In this document: positions 1 to 7,602 of the stretch, one piece after another
How the letters are laid out: every line of letters begins with the position of its first letter
How positions within the stretch are numbered: position 1 is the stretch's first letter
NCBI GenBank assembly: GCA_963840785.1
Contig: CAWJAF010000013.1
Span: forward strand, 248,001-312,000
DNA length: 64,000 nt
Source: JALYOK01 sp963840785
GTDB taxonomy: Bacteria; Pseudomonadota; Gammaproteobacteria; Burkholderiales; JALYOK01
Direction of reading: 5' to 3'
Made by a program: the position numbers and the translations under genes
Notes under the pieces: generated by a model
What the model saw: only the letters and a program-made list of their open reading frames with translations
Database searches by the model: none
What the model was told of the DNA's origin: nothing

Positions 1-704
1 TGAGTCTCCATAAATATTCCCGCAATGCCAGCCGCAATTGCGGCGCGCGCCAACACCGGCACAAACTCGCGTTGGCCACCGCTCTTAGTCCCTTGCCCAC
101 CGGGCAGTTGCACCGAATGTGTGGCGTCGAATACCACCGGGCAACCGGTCTCGCGCATGATCGCGAGCGAACGCATGTCGGAAACCAAGTTGTTGTAGCC
201 AAAACTCACGCCGCGCTCGCACACCATGATGTTATCTTGGCCGCTCGCTTCGCGCGCCTTATCGACAACGTTTTTCATATCGCCGGGCGCAAGGAACTGG
301 CCTTTTTTGATGTTGACCGGTTTGCCGGCCGATGCGGCGGCGTGGATGAAGTCCGTTTGACGGCAAAGAAAAGCCGGCGTTTGCATGACGTCAACAACCG
401 CTGCGACGGCAGCTATTTCGTCGACTTCGTGAATATCCGTTAATACCGGTACGCCGATTTGTGCTTTCACTTCGCTTAAAATTTTCAATCCCGCATCCAT
501 ACCCGGGCCGCGAAACGATTTGCCGGAGCTACGATTAGCCTTATCGAACGAAGATTTATAAATGAACGGAATGCCGAGGGAGCCTGCGATTTCTTTCAAT
601 TGCCCGGCAGTATCGATCGCGAGTTGGCGTGATTCGATCACACAGGGACCGGCGATCAGAAAAAACGGTTGATCAAGCCCGACTTCAAATCCACAGAGGC
701 GCAT
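1..704 (-). CDS. kdsA: 3-deoxy-8-phosphooctulonate synthase (KDO-8-phosphate synthase), 3' end outside window
   Basis: This enzyme condenses phosphoenolpyruvate with arabinose 5-phosphate to give KDO 8-phosphate, the first committed step of the KDO part of lipopolysaccharide; it acts in the cytoplasm. The 234 visible codons give a protein starting MRLCGFEVGLDQPFFLIAGP, with the family signatures CVIESRQLA, YKSSFDKANRSS, RGPGMDAGL, DIHE and FDATHSVQLPGG. The family is about 280 residues, so roughly the last 45 are missing at the window edge. The ATG (702-704) shares one base with the TGA stop of the upstream pyrG gene (TGATG), so the two are almost certainly co-translated. The pyrG-kdsA pair, usually followed by eno, is common in beta- and some gammaproteobacteria. 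Confidence 0.95.
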   Translation of the reverse strand, partial: MRLCGFEVGLDQPFFLIAGPCVIESRQLAIDTAGQLKEIAGSLGIPFIYKSSFDKANRSSGKSFRGPGMDAGLKILSEVKAQIGVPVLTDIHEVDEIAAVAAVVDVMQTPAFLCRQTDFIHAAASAGKPVNIKKGQFLAPGDMKNVVDKAREASGQDNIMVCERGVSFGYNNLVSDMRSLAIMRETGCPVVFDATHSVQLPGGQGTKSGGQREFVPVLARAAIAAGIAGIFMET

Positions 705-2386
705 CAGTTAACCGTCGTCATCTGCGCGCCCGAATACACCGGCGCAGTGGCGCTGGCGATACGGACATTGGCTTGTTCCAACGCAGCACGGATAAAGGAG
801 GTAAACAGCGGATGCCCACCACGCGGCGTCGAGGTGAATTCCGGATGGAACTGACAGCCGAAGAACCACGGATGGCCAGGAAGTTCGGCGATTTCCGTGA
901 GGTGTTCCGATTGTGTGCGGGCGCTGATCACCATGCCAGATTTTTCCAGGCGTTCGATGTAATGATTATTGACTTCGTAGCGATGGCGATGCCTTTCCGC
1001 GACGACATCCTTGCCGTAAACGCGATGGGCTAAGGTTTCGCGTTTTACGTCGCAGGATTGCGCGCCCAGGCGCATGGTGCCGCCAAGATTAGAATTTTCG
1101 TCGCGCCGTTCAATCTTGCCATCGTGATTTTGCCATTCGGTAATCAGCGCGATCACCGGATGCTTGGTGTCCGGATCGAACTCCGTTGAGTTAGCTTTTT
1201 CCAACCCAACCACATTGCGCGCAAATTCAATCACCGCGATTTGCATGCCAAGGCAAATCCCGAGATAAGGAATTTTGTTCTCGCGCGCATATTTCACTGC
1301 GGCGATTTTGCCTTCGGTGCCGCGCTTACCGAAACCGCCCGGCACGAGAATCGCATCCATGCCGAGCAACGCATTCACGCCGTTCGCTTCAATGGTCTCA
1401 GAGTCGACGTAATGAATATTGACCTTGGCGCGCGTGTGAATGCCGGCGTGAATCAACGCTTCGGAAAGAGATTTGTAGGATTCCGTCAGATCGACATATT
1501 TGCCGACTAGCGCGATACTCACTTCGTACAGCGGGTGCTCCAACGCGTCAGTGAGTTTGCGCCAGGCAGTCAAATCCGCAGCGCGTGCGAGGATGCCGAG
1601 CTTGTGGCAAACGATTTCGTCGATCATTTGGTCGTGCAGCATCACGGGGATTTTGTAAATGCTGTCAACGTCAGGCGCGGAAATAACCGCTTCCTTGGCG
1701 ACGTTGGTGAACAGTGCGATCTTGCGCCGATCATCTTCCGGCACGGGCCGATCAGAGCGGCAAATCAGAATGTCCGGCTGAATACCGATTTCGCGCAATT
1801 CTTTAACGGAGTGTTGTGTCGGCTTGGTTTTGATTTCGCCGGCGGACGCGAGATAAGGCACTAACGTTAGATGAATATAGCACGTGTTGTTGCGTCCTTC
1901 CTCGATGCCCATTTGGCGAATTGCTTCAAGGAACGGCAGCGACTCGATATCGCCAACGGTGCCGCCGATTTCGACAATCGCAACATCATGCCCCTTCGCG
2001 CCTTCTTTGATGTTCAGCTTGATTTCGTCGGTAATATGCGGAATCACCTGCACCGTGCCGCCGAGGTAATCGCCACGACGTTCTTTCTTGATTACGCTCT
2101 CGTAAATCTGGCCCGTCGTAAAGTTATTGCGCTTGCCGGTGCGCACATTCACAAACCGCTCGTAGTGGCCCAAATCAAGATCGGTCTCGGCGCCGTCGTC
2201 GGTAACAAACACTTCGCCGTGCTGAAACGGGCTCATGGTGCCAGGATCGACGTTGATGTAGGGATCGAGCTTGAGAAGGGTGACGTTGATGTTTCGGGAC
2301 TCGAGAATGGCGCCAAGTCCTGCGGCAGCGATGCCTTTCCCAAGTGAAGAGACCACACCACCGGTCACGAATACATACTTGGTCAT
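704..2386 (-). CDS. pyrG: CTP synthase (glutamine-hydrolysing)
   Basis: CTP synthase makes CTP from UTP, ATP and glutamine and is the last step of de novo pyrimidine nucleotide synthesis. At 560 residues it has the expected two-domain form. The N-terminal synthetase half begins MTKYVFVTGGVVSSLGKG (P-loop) and contains DPYINVDPGTMSPFQHGEVF. The C-terminal class I glutamine amidotransferase half has the nucleophile motif GICLGMQ (nucleophile Cys) and the His-Glu pair in FHPEFTSTP (H514, E516). No frameshift or missing catalytic residue was seen. It is the first visible gene of a minus-strand operon and its stop overlaps the kdsA start. Confidence 0.97.
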   Translation of the reverse strand: MTKYVFVTGGVVSSLGKGIAAAGLGAILESRNINVTLLKLDPYINVDPGTMSPFQHGEVFVTDDGAETDLDLGHYERFVNVRTGKRNNFTTGQIYESVIKKERRGDYLGGTVQVIPHITDEIKLNIKEGAKGHDVAIVEIGGTVGDIESLPFLEAIRQMGIEEGRNNTCYIHLTLVPYLASAGEIKTKPTQHSVKELREIGIQPDILICRSDRPVPEDDRRKIALFTNVAKEAVISAPDVDSIYKIPVMLHDQMIDEIVCHKLGILARAADLTAWRKLTDALEHPLYEVSIALVGKYVDLTESYKSLSEALIHAGIHTRAKVNIHYVDSETIEANGVNALLGMDAILVPGGFGKRGTEGKIAAVKYARENKIPYLGICLGMQIAVIEFARNVVGLEKANSTEFDPDTKHPVIALITEWQNHDGKIERRDENSNLGGTMRLGAQSCDVKRETLAHRVYGKDVVAERHRHRYEVNNHYIERLEKSGMVISARTQSEHLTEIAELPGHPWFFGCQFHPEFTSTPRGGHPLFTSFIRAALEQANVRIASATAPVYSGAQMTTVN

Positions 2387-2494
2387 GGGACGAAAGGCTA
2401 ATTAGAAAAACGAATTTTAGCGTAAATGTCGTTTTGGAACAATGAAGCCGTAAATGCAATTCATTGTTCCGGTAAGATGCGTTTGTTGTCGATA

Positions 2495-3088
2495 ATGGTT
2501 TTGTCCGTGACTTTTGGGGAGCAGAAAATTCGCAAAGATTCCGCCGTATTTTATGAGCACATAGCAAGTCTGTTCGGAAAAGAAAATGACATCCGCCGCA
2601 TCGAATCCACGAAACCCGGATTGCCTGCGGTTCACTGTTTCTTCTACGAAGATTTGCCCGAGCCCGGCACGCTGACGATGGTCACCTATGGCATTTCCGA
2701 GGCGACCCATCCGGACTGGAAGCAAGGCCGGCCCGAGTTAGTCGTCTCGCTCGATAGCAAGGACATGGCGTGGGGCATGGCTGCCGCGTATATGGCCGAG
2801 GCGGCACGAGGGGATTTTCCCTTCGCGTATAGCCAAGTTTTAAATTTCAACCGTGCGATTTCTGATGAATCGGCGATGTCCGCGTTTTTTCTGTTCGCGC
2901 CGTCGTTTCTCAACCAGGAACAGACGAAATTGGTGCTGCCGAGTAAGACTATTTTTTTGTATGGCGCGTATCCGCTGTACCCGGGTGAAACCGAGCTACT
3001 TGAGCGTGTTGGCCTGGAGAAGTTTTGGCATACGCCGGGATTTGATCTTTACAACGTTCAGCGGCCGGATCTTTCCAAAGGCACATAG
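2495..3088 (+). CDS. Suppressor of fused (SUFU) domain protein
   Basis: A protein of about 197 residues resembling the bacterial SUFU-like domain family, named after the animal Hedgehog regulator; its role in bacteria is not settled, though some members are linked to immunity or toxin modules. Recognisable parts are FYEDLPEPGTLTMVTYGIS, HPDWKQGRPELVVSL and the C-terminal pattern around FWHTPGFDLYNVQRPDL. No signal peptide or membrane segment is visible. The frame is open back to an ATG at 2426, but homology starts near the ATG at 2495, which I prefer; 2477 is a third option and none has a strong ribosome binding site. It is divergent from pyrG and looks like a single-gene unit. Confidence 0.7.
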   Translation: MVLSVTFGEQKIRKDSAVFYEHIASLFGKENDIRRIESTKPGLPAVHCFFYEDLPEPGTLTMVTYGISEATHPDWKQGRPELVVSLDSKDMAWGMAAAYMAEAARGDFPFAYSQVLNFNRAISDESAMSAFFLFAPSFLNQEQTKLVLPSKTIFLYGAYPLYPGETELLERVGLEKFWHTPGFDLYNVQRPDLSKGT

Positions 3089-3285
3089 GCCAGGCGCTAA
3101 GCGAGGAGCGGTTCGTGGCGAGACATGGCCTGCGGGCCAATAGGGGTGGCATTCTTCAGGCATCGATAATGCGTATTCAAGGCAACAGCGCATTGACCCG
3201 GCGATCCGCGCGCGCTACATTCTTAGTTCGATGACCGAGTGTCTTCGGCTGAAATCCATTCCAACTATTTTCGAGGAGAACCAAC

Positions 3286-3720
3286 ATGCTAAATCGTTCA
3301 ATGCGCGCGCTGTACGCGCTGGTTTGTTTCGCTTTTGTGCTCATTGCGTCCACCGCAAAAGCCGATGTGACAAAGACCGTTTATCACGTCCATGACGGCA
3401 CGACCCACGCTACTCACGCGATGTACAACATCATGTTTCAACTCAAGGGGGATCCGAAATCCAGAATTATTGTTGTAGCGAATTTCGAAGGCATCAAGGC
3501 ATTCACCAAAGATGCGAAAGATATGATGGGTAAGTCGTTCTCCGCCTGGGTTGATGATTTAACCGTTCAGGGGGTCGAGTTTCGCGTGTGTCAGCAGGCG
3601 ATGGATTATTTCAAAGTGACCAAGGATCAAATGCTCGACAGCGTAACCGTCGTGCCTTCCGGCGTCGGCGAGATTGCGCGGCTGCAATCTCAAGAAGGGT
3701 TCGGTTACATTCGGCCGTAA
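3286..3720 (+). CDS. DsrE/DsrF-like family protein, exported
   Basis: A 144-residue protein with an N-terminal signal peptide (positively charged start, hydrophobic LYALVCFAFVLIAS, cleavage likely after TAKA) followed by one DsrE-like fold. Typical parts are VYHVHDG, the MYNIMFQLKGDPKSRIIVVAN strand-loop and GVEFRVCQQAM, which carries the single conserved cysteine of this family. Cytoplasmic DsrE proteins move sulfur in sulfur oxidation; the exported single-Cys relatives have no defined role. The start is supported by GAGGAG about 7 bases upstream of the ATG. It appears monocistronic. Confidence 0.75.
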   Translation: MLNRSMRALYALVCFAFVLIASTAKADVTKTVYHVHDGTTHATHAMYNIMFQLKGDPKSRIIVVANFEGIKAFTKDAKDMMGKSFSAWVDDLTVQGVEFRVCQQAMDYFKVTKDQMLDSVTVVPSGVGEIARLQSQEGFGYIRP

Positions 3721-3841
3721 CCGCATTTGACGCTGCGGCGGGTAAAGTTTTCATGTAGAAATAACGGTGTTTTCTACGCACCCTTATCAAATAAATTATC
3801 GTGCGCCAACGGGCACATTCAAGGATCGGGAGGAGAAGGTC

Positions 3842-4879
3842 GTGACAACATTTCTGTGTGTCATTTGGTGGTTGGTCGCCGGTGCGCTCGGCGGCTGGCT
3901 ACTTAGTTGGCTGCTGGCGCGAGCCTTGAAGCGCGAAGCGGTGATCCCGGCTTCGCGGATCGTTGAACGACCGGTCGAAAAAATCGTAGAAAAGATTGTT
4001 GAGAAACCCGTCGAGCGGTTCATTGAAAAGCTGGTCGACAATCCAACCCTTCTTGCGCGCATTAAATTTCTTGAAGCCGAAGTGGCCGAAATCGCCGGGC
4101 TGCGCAATCAAATTCTGTCGTTGCAGTCCGCTCCACCGAAAGTGGTGGAGAAAGTCGTTGAGAAAATCGTCGAAAAGCCCGTGGAAAAGATTGTCGAGAA
4201 ATTTGTTGATCGGCCAATCGAAAAAATCGTGGAAAAGCCTGTTGATCGCGTTGTTGAGAAAGCGGTTTCCGACACGCGCGGGTTAAAAGATCGCGACCTT
4301 CAAATCGAAGACTGGCGTACACGCTTTGCGGCACTCGAAGCGCAAGCGGCCGAATCCCGGCGCGGTATTGCGACGCGCGATCTAGAGATCGTGCGGTTGA
4401 AGCACACATCAGCGATCGATCTACAGGCGGCGAAGGCGAAAGAAGCGGATGTTCGGGAAAAACAAGGTTGGCGTTATCAGCTGGCAAACTCAGAGAAGCA
4501 AGTCGCGGACTTACAAAAACTAGTCGCCGATCGTGAAACGGAAATTGCGCAACTCAAGCGTGGGCCAGCCATTGATATGAGCGCAGCGAAGGCCGCTGGA
4601 TTTAATTTGAAAGGCCCCGATGATTTGGAAATCATCGAAGGCATAGGCCCAAAAATCGCAGAGCTGTTTATTCAATCCGGCGTGACGACATTCCAGCAAC
4701 TTGCGGACATGAGCCCAGCGCAAATTCAGCCGATCTTGGGCAAGGCCGGGCCGAATTTCCGTATGGCTAATCCCGAGACCTGGCCTGAGCAGGCCGATCT
4801 TGCGGCGCGCAATCGTTGGGCGACGCTTAAGTCGTTACAACAAGCGCTCAATGCCGGCAATCGCGGCGATAACAAATAG
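3842..4879 (+). CDS. Membrane-anchored coiled repeat protein with C-terminal helix-hairpin-helix domain
   Basis: A protein of about 345 residues. The best start is the GTG at 3842, 5-6 bases after GGGAGGAGAAGG; the open frame runs further upstream but without a binding site. Residues about 5-25 form one transmembrane helix (FLCVIWWLVAGALGGWLLSW). Next come two blocks of a short repeat built on EKIVEKPVEK, then a charged coiled-coil region, and finally about 90 residues with a helix-hairpin-helix-like core (DDLEIIEGIGPKIAELF, TTFQQLADMSPAQI) of the kind found in DUF4332-type and rplU-tail domains. It lies 14 bases upstream of the OmpA-like gene and is likely co-transcribed with it. The function is unknown; a membrane-tethered nucleic-acid-binding domain is an inference only. 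Confidence 0.65.
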   Translation: MTTFLCVIWWLVAGALGGWLLSWLLARALKREAVIPASRIVERPVEKIVEKIVEKPVERFIEKLVDNPTLLARIKFLEAEVAEIAGLRNQILSLQSAPPKVVEKVVEKIVEKPVEKIVEKFVDRPIEKIVEKPVDRVVEKAVSDTRGLKDRDLQIEDWRTRFAALEAQAAESRRGIATRDLEIVRLKHTSAIDLQAAKAKEADVREKQGWRYQLANSEKQVADLQKLVADRETEIAQLKRGPAIDMSAAKAAGFNLKGPDDLEIIEGIGPKIAELFIQSGVTTFQQLADMSPAQIQPILGKAGPNFRMANPETWPEQADLAARNRWATLKSLQQALNAGNRGDNK

Positions 4880-4893
4880 TGGGGGACGCGAAA

Positions 4894-5607
4894 ATGGAAA
4901 ACGCCTACGCTCTCAACCCCGCGCAATATCGTCGCTTCAGCAACTGGCACAAATTGATCGCAATACTCTTGCTGCTTTTGTTGGCCTTGCTTTGGATGTT
5001 TGGCTATGGCCCGGGCGCGTTTCGCCATTGCGCCGACAATTCCCGCGCAAGCAGCGATGTTGGGCGTTCCGCCGCGCCATTGCCTAGCGCCCCTCCAACG
5101 CCGGCATCCACAGCCGCGACGCCGCCGGAAAATGTGACGCCAGAGCCGGCAAAACTAAGTGACACGGCACCGCCTGTCGAAGCACCCAAGCTCGAATCGG
5201 AAGTGCAGCCCGAGCCCATAGCGACAGCGACCGTCGCCCCAGCGCCGGTACCAAACGCCGAAGTCGAGCTAAAAGCCAAGGTACCTGGCGCCGCGCCGAA
5301 CTTGCGAATTTATTTCCGCGTGAACCAGGCGACTTTACGAAATGATGCCGATCGCCGACTCGCCAACATCATTGCATTTATGAAGGCCAATCCAGACGCG
5401 CGCGTGTCACTCGCTGGATTTCACGACTCGTCCGGCCGGACGTCGCGCAACATCGAACTCGCGAAAAATCGTGCGCTTGCTGTGGCCGACGCACTGGAAA
5501 AAGCTGGCGTGTCTGCATCTCGAATAGAATTGCAAAAACCGACCAAGACCCGAGGCAGCGGCTCGTCGACGGAAGCGCGGCGCGTGGAGTTGAAAGTAAC
5601 GAATTAA
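4894..5607 (+). CDS. OmpA-family C-terminal domain protein, inner-membrane anchored
   Basis: A 237-residue protein with a short cytoplasmic N-terminus, one transmembrane helix (about residues 22-42, LIAILLLLLLALLWMFGYG), a long Pro/Ala/Glu-rich linker (about 55-135) and an OmpA-like peptidoglycan-binding domain. The domain shows IYFRVNQATLRNDADRRL and the RNIELAKNRALAVADALE helix; SSTEARRVELKV closes it. The layout resembles MotB/Pal-type cell-wall tethers rather than an outer-membrane barrel. The ATG at 4894 follows GGGGGACG; a GTG at 4879 that overlaps the previous stop is possible but less likely. It is probably one unit with the upstream helix-hairpin-helix protein. Confidence 0.8.
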   Translation: MENAYALNPAQYRRFSNWHKLIAILLLLLLALLWMFGYGPGAFRHCADNSRASSDVGRSAAPLPSAPPTPASTAATPPENVTPEPAKLSDTAPPVEAPKLESEVQPEPIATATVAPAPVPNAEVELKAKVPGAAPNLRIYFRVNQATLRNDADRRLANIIAFMKANPDARVSLAGFHDSSGRTSRNIELAKNRALAVADALEKAGVSASRIELQKPTKTRGSGSSTEARRVELKVTN

Positions 5608-5812
5608 AATGTTTCGCAAGGGCAATGCTCGAAGCGCCGCTTGCTGCTTGCCTTCTGGCGAGGCATGGCTCGGGAGGCAGTGGCCCTAGGCCACCCGGTA
5701 TCCATGCGGCTTGTGGCATAACGGAACGTAGGGTGCGCACGGCGCATGTGGATTTACAATTTACGGATTCGGTTATTTGAACTGGCGAGCATGCATTGAG
5801 AGCCAGCAGGGT
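5608..5812. repeat. Intergenic stretch with a degenerate dispersed repeat
   Basis: No gene was seen. About 5652-5716 is a degenerate copy of a palindromic intergenic repeat that recurs through the window; recognisable words are GAGGCATGGCTCGGGAGGC, CAGTGGCCC and GGCTTGTGGC. The following GTAGGGTGCGCACGGCGCA resembles another short repeat common in proteobacterial genomes. Confidence 0.45.
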
Positions 5813-5955
5813 AGCCCGGAAGAAGCGAAGCGCATTCCGGGAGCTCGATCAATCATCGCTCACCGAGATCGATTAGATCACGTGGCCCACAATGCCACGG
5901 TGTCACATGGAATATGCAGAAGTTGTCCCGGAATGCGCTTCGCTCCTTCCGGGCT
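5813..5955. repeat. REPIN-like inverted pair of 30-bp REP elements
   Basis: Two 30-base arms lie in inverted orientation, 5813-5842 (begins AGCCCGGAAGAAGCGAAGCG) and 5926-5955. The reverse complement of the second differs from the first at one base. They flank an 83-base spacer. The arm is the familiar dispersed type AGCCCGG-A-(G)AGCGAAGCG-ATTCCGGG. The element ends exactly where the transposase remnant to its right loses similarity to its family, so it sits at the break point of that gene. Confidence 0.75.
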
Positions 5956-6401
5956 GCGCTTGCTGGAAGTTTAACGCCATCAATGGCAAACATTTCGCGT
6001 CCAATTAAACCTTGGCGGTCACATACGAGCAGAATTTGCGCAAACAGTTTGGCGACGAGATCGCCCATGTCGGCAACAAAAGCAGCCAGCGTGGTGAAGT
6101 GCGGTTGGTTGTCTCCGGAGAAGGCGATAAACGGGATGTTCTCACGGCACGCGGCTTCGATCTTTCGGCTACTGTTTATGCCGCGGCTGTAGGCCAAGAG
6201 GATCACTTTGATCAGCACAGCCGGGTCGAACGCGGACGCGCCGTCAACATCATTCTTATACCGTGCGTAGAATGCCGAAAGATCGAGTTCATGATCGACC
6301 AAATGAGACAACGCGTATTCAAAACTGCCCGGCAATACTTGCCGATCGAAATCCACCGGCAGCAATTTTAAGCCTTTATGTATCGGTTTGAATCGCGCCA
6401 T
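5956..6401 (-). pseudogene. IS1182-type transposase, N-terminal remnant
   Basis: From the ATG at 6401 about 148 residues match the N-terminal part of IS1182-family transposases: MARFKPIHKGLKLLPVDFD, then SFEYALSHLVDHELDL, DPAVLIKVILLAYSRGINSS, PFIAFSGDNQPHFTTLAAF and FAIDGVKLPASA. Family proteins are around 450-500 residues with most of the catalytic core further on. Here the reading frame runs straight into the REP arm at 5955 and the rest is absent. The stop at 5853 lies inside the repeat spacer. The fragment cannot encode an active transposase. It lies beside the last attC site of the cassette array. Confidence 0.8.
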
Positions 6402-6485
6402 TCTTGCTTCCACTTCCAATTTGATCGTGACGAAATTATCGCAGATCAGGCGATGAATATTTGACGAGATTTAGGTTTTTCTACA

Positions 6486-6615
6486 GCCTCAACGTTCGAG
6501 CTAAGCGGGCGCCAACGGCAGGACGCCAGGCCCGGGCTGGTGAAAATGTACCGCGTACCACCAGCCCGGGCCTGGCGTCCTGCCGTTGGCGCTCCGCTTG
6601 AGCGAGGGGTTAGGC
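6486..6615 (-). other. attC recombination site of the 6620-7060 cassette (long, imperfect R')
   Basis: Read on the minus strand it begins with R'' GCCTAAC, continues CCCTCGCTCAAGCGG (L'' side), has an almost perfect stem of about 45 bases each side around a loop near 6550, then CCGCTTAGCTCGAAC (L' side) and ends GTTGAGGC. The L''/L' pair matches except for the unpaired base typical of attC sites. The terminal R' has one base more than the GTTAGGC expected, so this end may be decayed. It begins 4 bases after the stop of the cassette gene. Confidence 0.7.
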
Positions 6616-6619
6616 CGCA

Positions 6620-7060
6620 TCACCACAACTGCCACCACGGTTTCTTGCTTCTAGTAGCCACACGATCAGCATCAATGGCGTGACTCACCAATTCGAAGAC
6701 TTGAGGTGTATCTGGCACGTGGTATTCCCTGAAGCCAGCCTTCTTTGCGACTTCCTGGAACCTCTTGATGTACCGCTTTGAATAGTAGCTCTCGACAAAA
6801 GTTGTTCCCTCAGCGGTAAAGGCTTCCGAAAATAGCTTTCCATCGAACTGTTCAATGATGAACTCTGCCCCAGTGATTTCTCCTCGCTTGAGCCTTTCAA
6901 CTTCAGCTCCGGTATCGTGCTCCGGCATTCCATTCCATAAGCCTGACTGAACCGCCCAGAGAAGGAAAAAACCGATGTGGGTTGCACACCTTAACTCCGC
7001 GGTTGCCTCCGGTAGCCCTGCGGTCTCAAGGTGCCAGGAGACGTCGTCCAGTTTCGTCAT
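6620..7060 (-). CDS. Cassette-encoded DUF7832-like protein
   Basis: A 146-residue protein from the ATG at 7060; the frame stays open into the upstream attC site (7135), but that extension would start inside the recombination site and is unlikely. The pattern MTKLDDVSWH, then CATHIGFFLLWAVQSGLW and ITGAEFIIEQFDGKLFSE is typical of a small cytoplasmic family (DUF7832) that is frequent in integron cassettes and of unknown function. Its stop is followed directly by an attC site and its start region begins just after the preceding attC, the exact layout of a promoterless gene cassette. Expression would depend on a promoter upstream of the array. Confidence 0.75.
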   Translation of the reverse strand: MTKLDDVSWHLETAGLPEATAELRCATHIGFFLLWAVQSGLWNGMPEHDTGAEVERLKRGEITGAEFIIEQFDGKLFSEAFTAEGTTFVESYYSKRYIKRFQEVAKKAGFREYHVPDTPQVFELVSHAIDADRVATRSKKPWWQLW

Positions 7061-7108
7061 GCATTGGGTCCATAGGTGTTGGTGGCGCCTGAGCCGTTCG
7101 AGTATGCG

Positions 7109-7180
7109 GCCTAACGTTTGACATGAGGGGTGCACAAAAGGCGCAGCCTTTTGGGCATCCCCTCGATGGAAGGGTTAGGC
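7109..7180 (-). other. attC recombination site of the 7182-7592 cassette
   Basis: A 72-base attC. On the minus strand it starts with R'' GCCTAAC (7180-7174) followed by CCTTCCATCGAGGGG and ends CCCCTCATGTCAAACG then TTAGGC, giving a perfect R' GTTAGGC (7115-7109). The central stem around CCAAAAGGC/GCCTTTTG closes on a short loop. This closely resembles a well-known attC type found in Xanthomonas/Pseudomonas-type integrons. It separates the two cassette genes. Confidence 0.85.
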
Positions 7181-7181
7181 G

Positions 7182-7592
7182 TCATTCGTGCCTGTTGAAG
7201 CGAATGACGTCCATGTGAATGCCATAAACCATTCTTGCCGACGTGGCCTCATTCTTCCAGTACTTCATCCAGTCGTTCTCGTTCCAGACGGACCACTGGG
7301 CGAGGGGACCGTACCGCGCGAGGTGAAGTTCGATCTTTCTCTTCTTGCCTCGGTTCGAGGATCGTCCAAGTGGGTCGTCATACCAAACTGACTCGACGCG
7401 CTGCCCGTCTGTGTAGATGGCGATCGCAGCCTCGCCAAGCTGAACTCTGAAGGAGTGTTCCTTCTCTCGCTCCTCGACAACTTCAGCCCCCGTGCCCGTA
7501 AGGATTTCGAGACCGATGCCTAGCTCGATTCCGAGCGGAACAAATGGAACTGATAGCGCCTTGGGCATGAGGACTCTCGAAAGAAGGTTCAT
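7182..7592 (-). CDS. Hypothetical cassette-encoded protein
   Basis: A 136-residue protein with no family I recognise. The N-terminus (MNLLSRVLMPKALSVPFVPL) is mildly hydrophobic but not a clear signal peptide; the centre (VQLGEAAIAIYTDGQRVES) and the Trp-rich part (LAQWSVWNENDWMKYW) suggest a small globular cytoplasmic protein. The ATG lies 3 bases after a GTTAGGC core site and the stop lies 1 base before an attC site, so the gene fills a complete integron cassette. No own promoter is evident. Confidence 0.65.
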   Translation of the reverse strand: MNLLSRVLMPKALSVPFVPLGIELGIGLEILTGTGAEVVEEREKEHSFRVQLGEAAIAIYTDGQRVESVWYDDPLGRSSNRGKKRKIELHLARYGPLAQWSVWNENDWMKYWKNEATSARMVYGIHMDVIRFNRHE

Positions 7593-7595
7593 GAC

Positions 7596-7602
7596 GCCTA
7601 AC
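7596..7602 (-). other. Lone integron core site (GTTAGGC) at the 5' end of the cassette array
   Basis: On the minus strand GTTAGGC lies immediately upstream of the first cassette gene. Unlike the two attC sites further on, no inverted partner or stem is visible on its other side (7603-7700). It could be the core of an attI site whose integrase is gone, or the surviving half of an older attC. Confidence 0.5.

Noticed and set aside
72..443. 123-codon open frame on the plus strand at the left edge
   Set aside because: It is antisense to kdsA, whose minus-strand translation matches the family throughout.
1871..2347. 158-codon open frame opposite pyrG
   Set aside because: Shadow of pyrG on the other strand, without family features or binding site.
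4000..4270. Tandem DNA repeat as a possible regulatory or mobile element
   Set aside because: The repetitive DNA lies within the gene at 3842 and encodes the EKIVEKPVEK-type protein repeats in frame.
6486..6615. Terminator for the cassette gene
   Set aside because: The long stem has no T run and its ends carry attC R and L boxes, so a recombination site explains it better.
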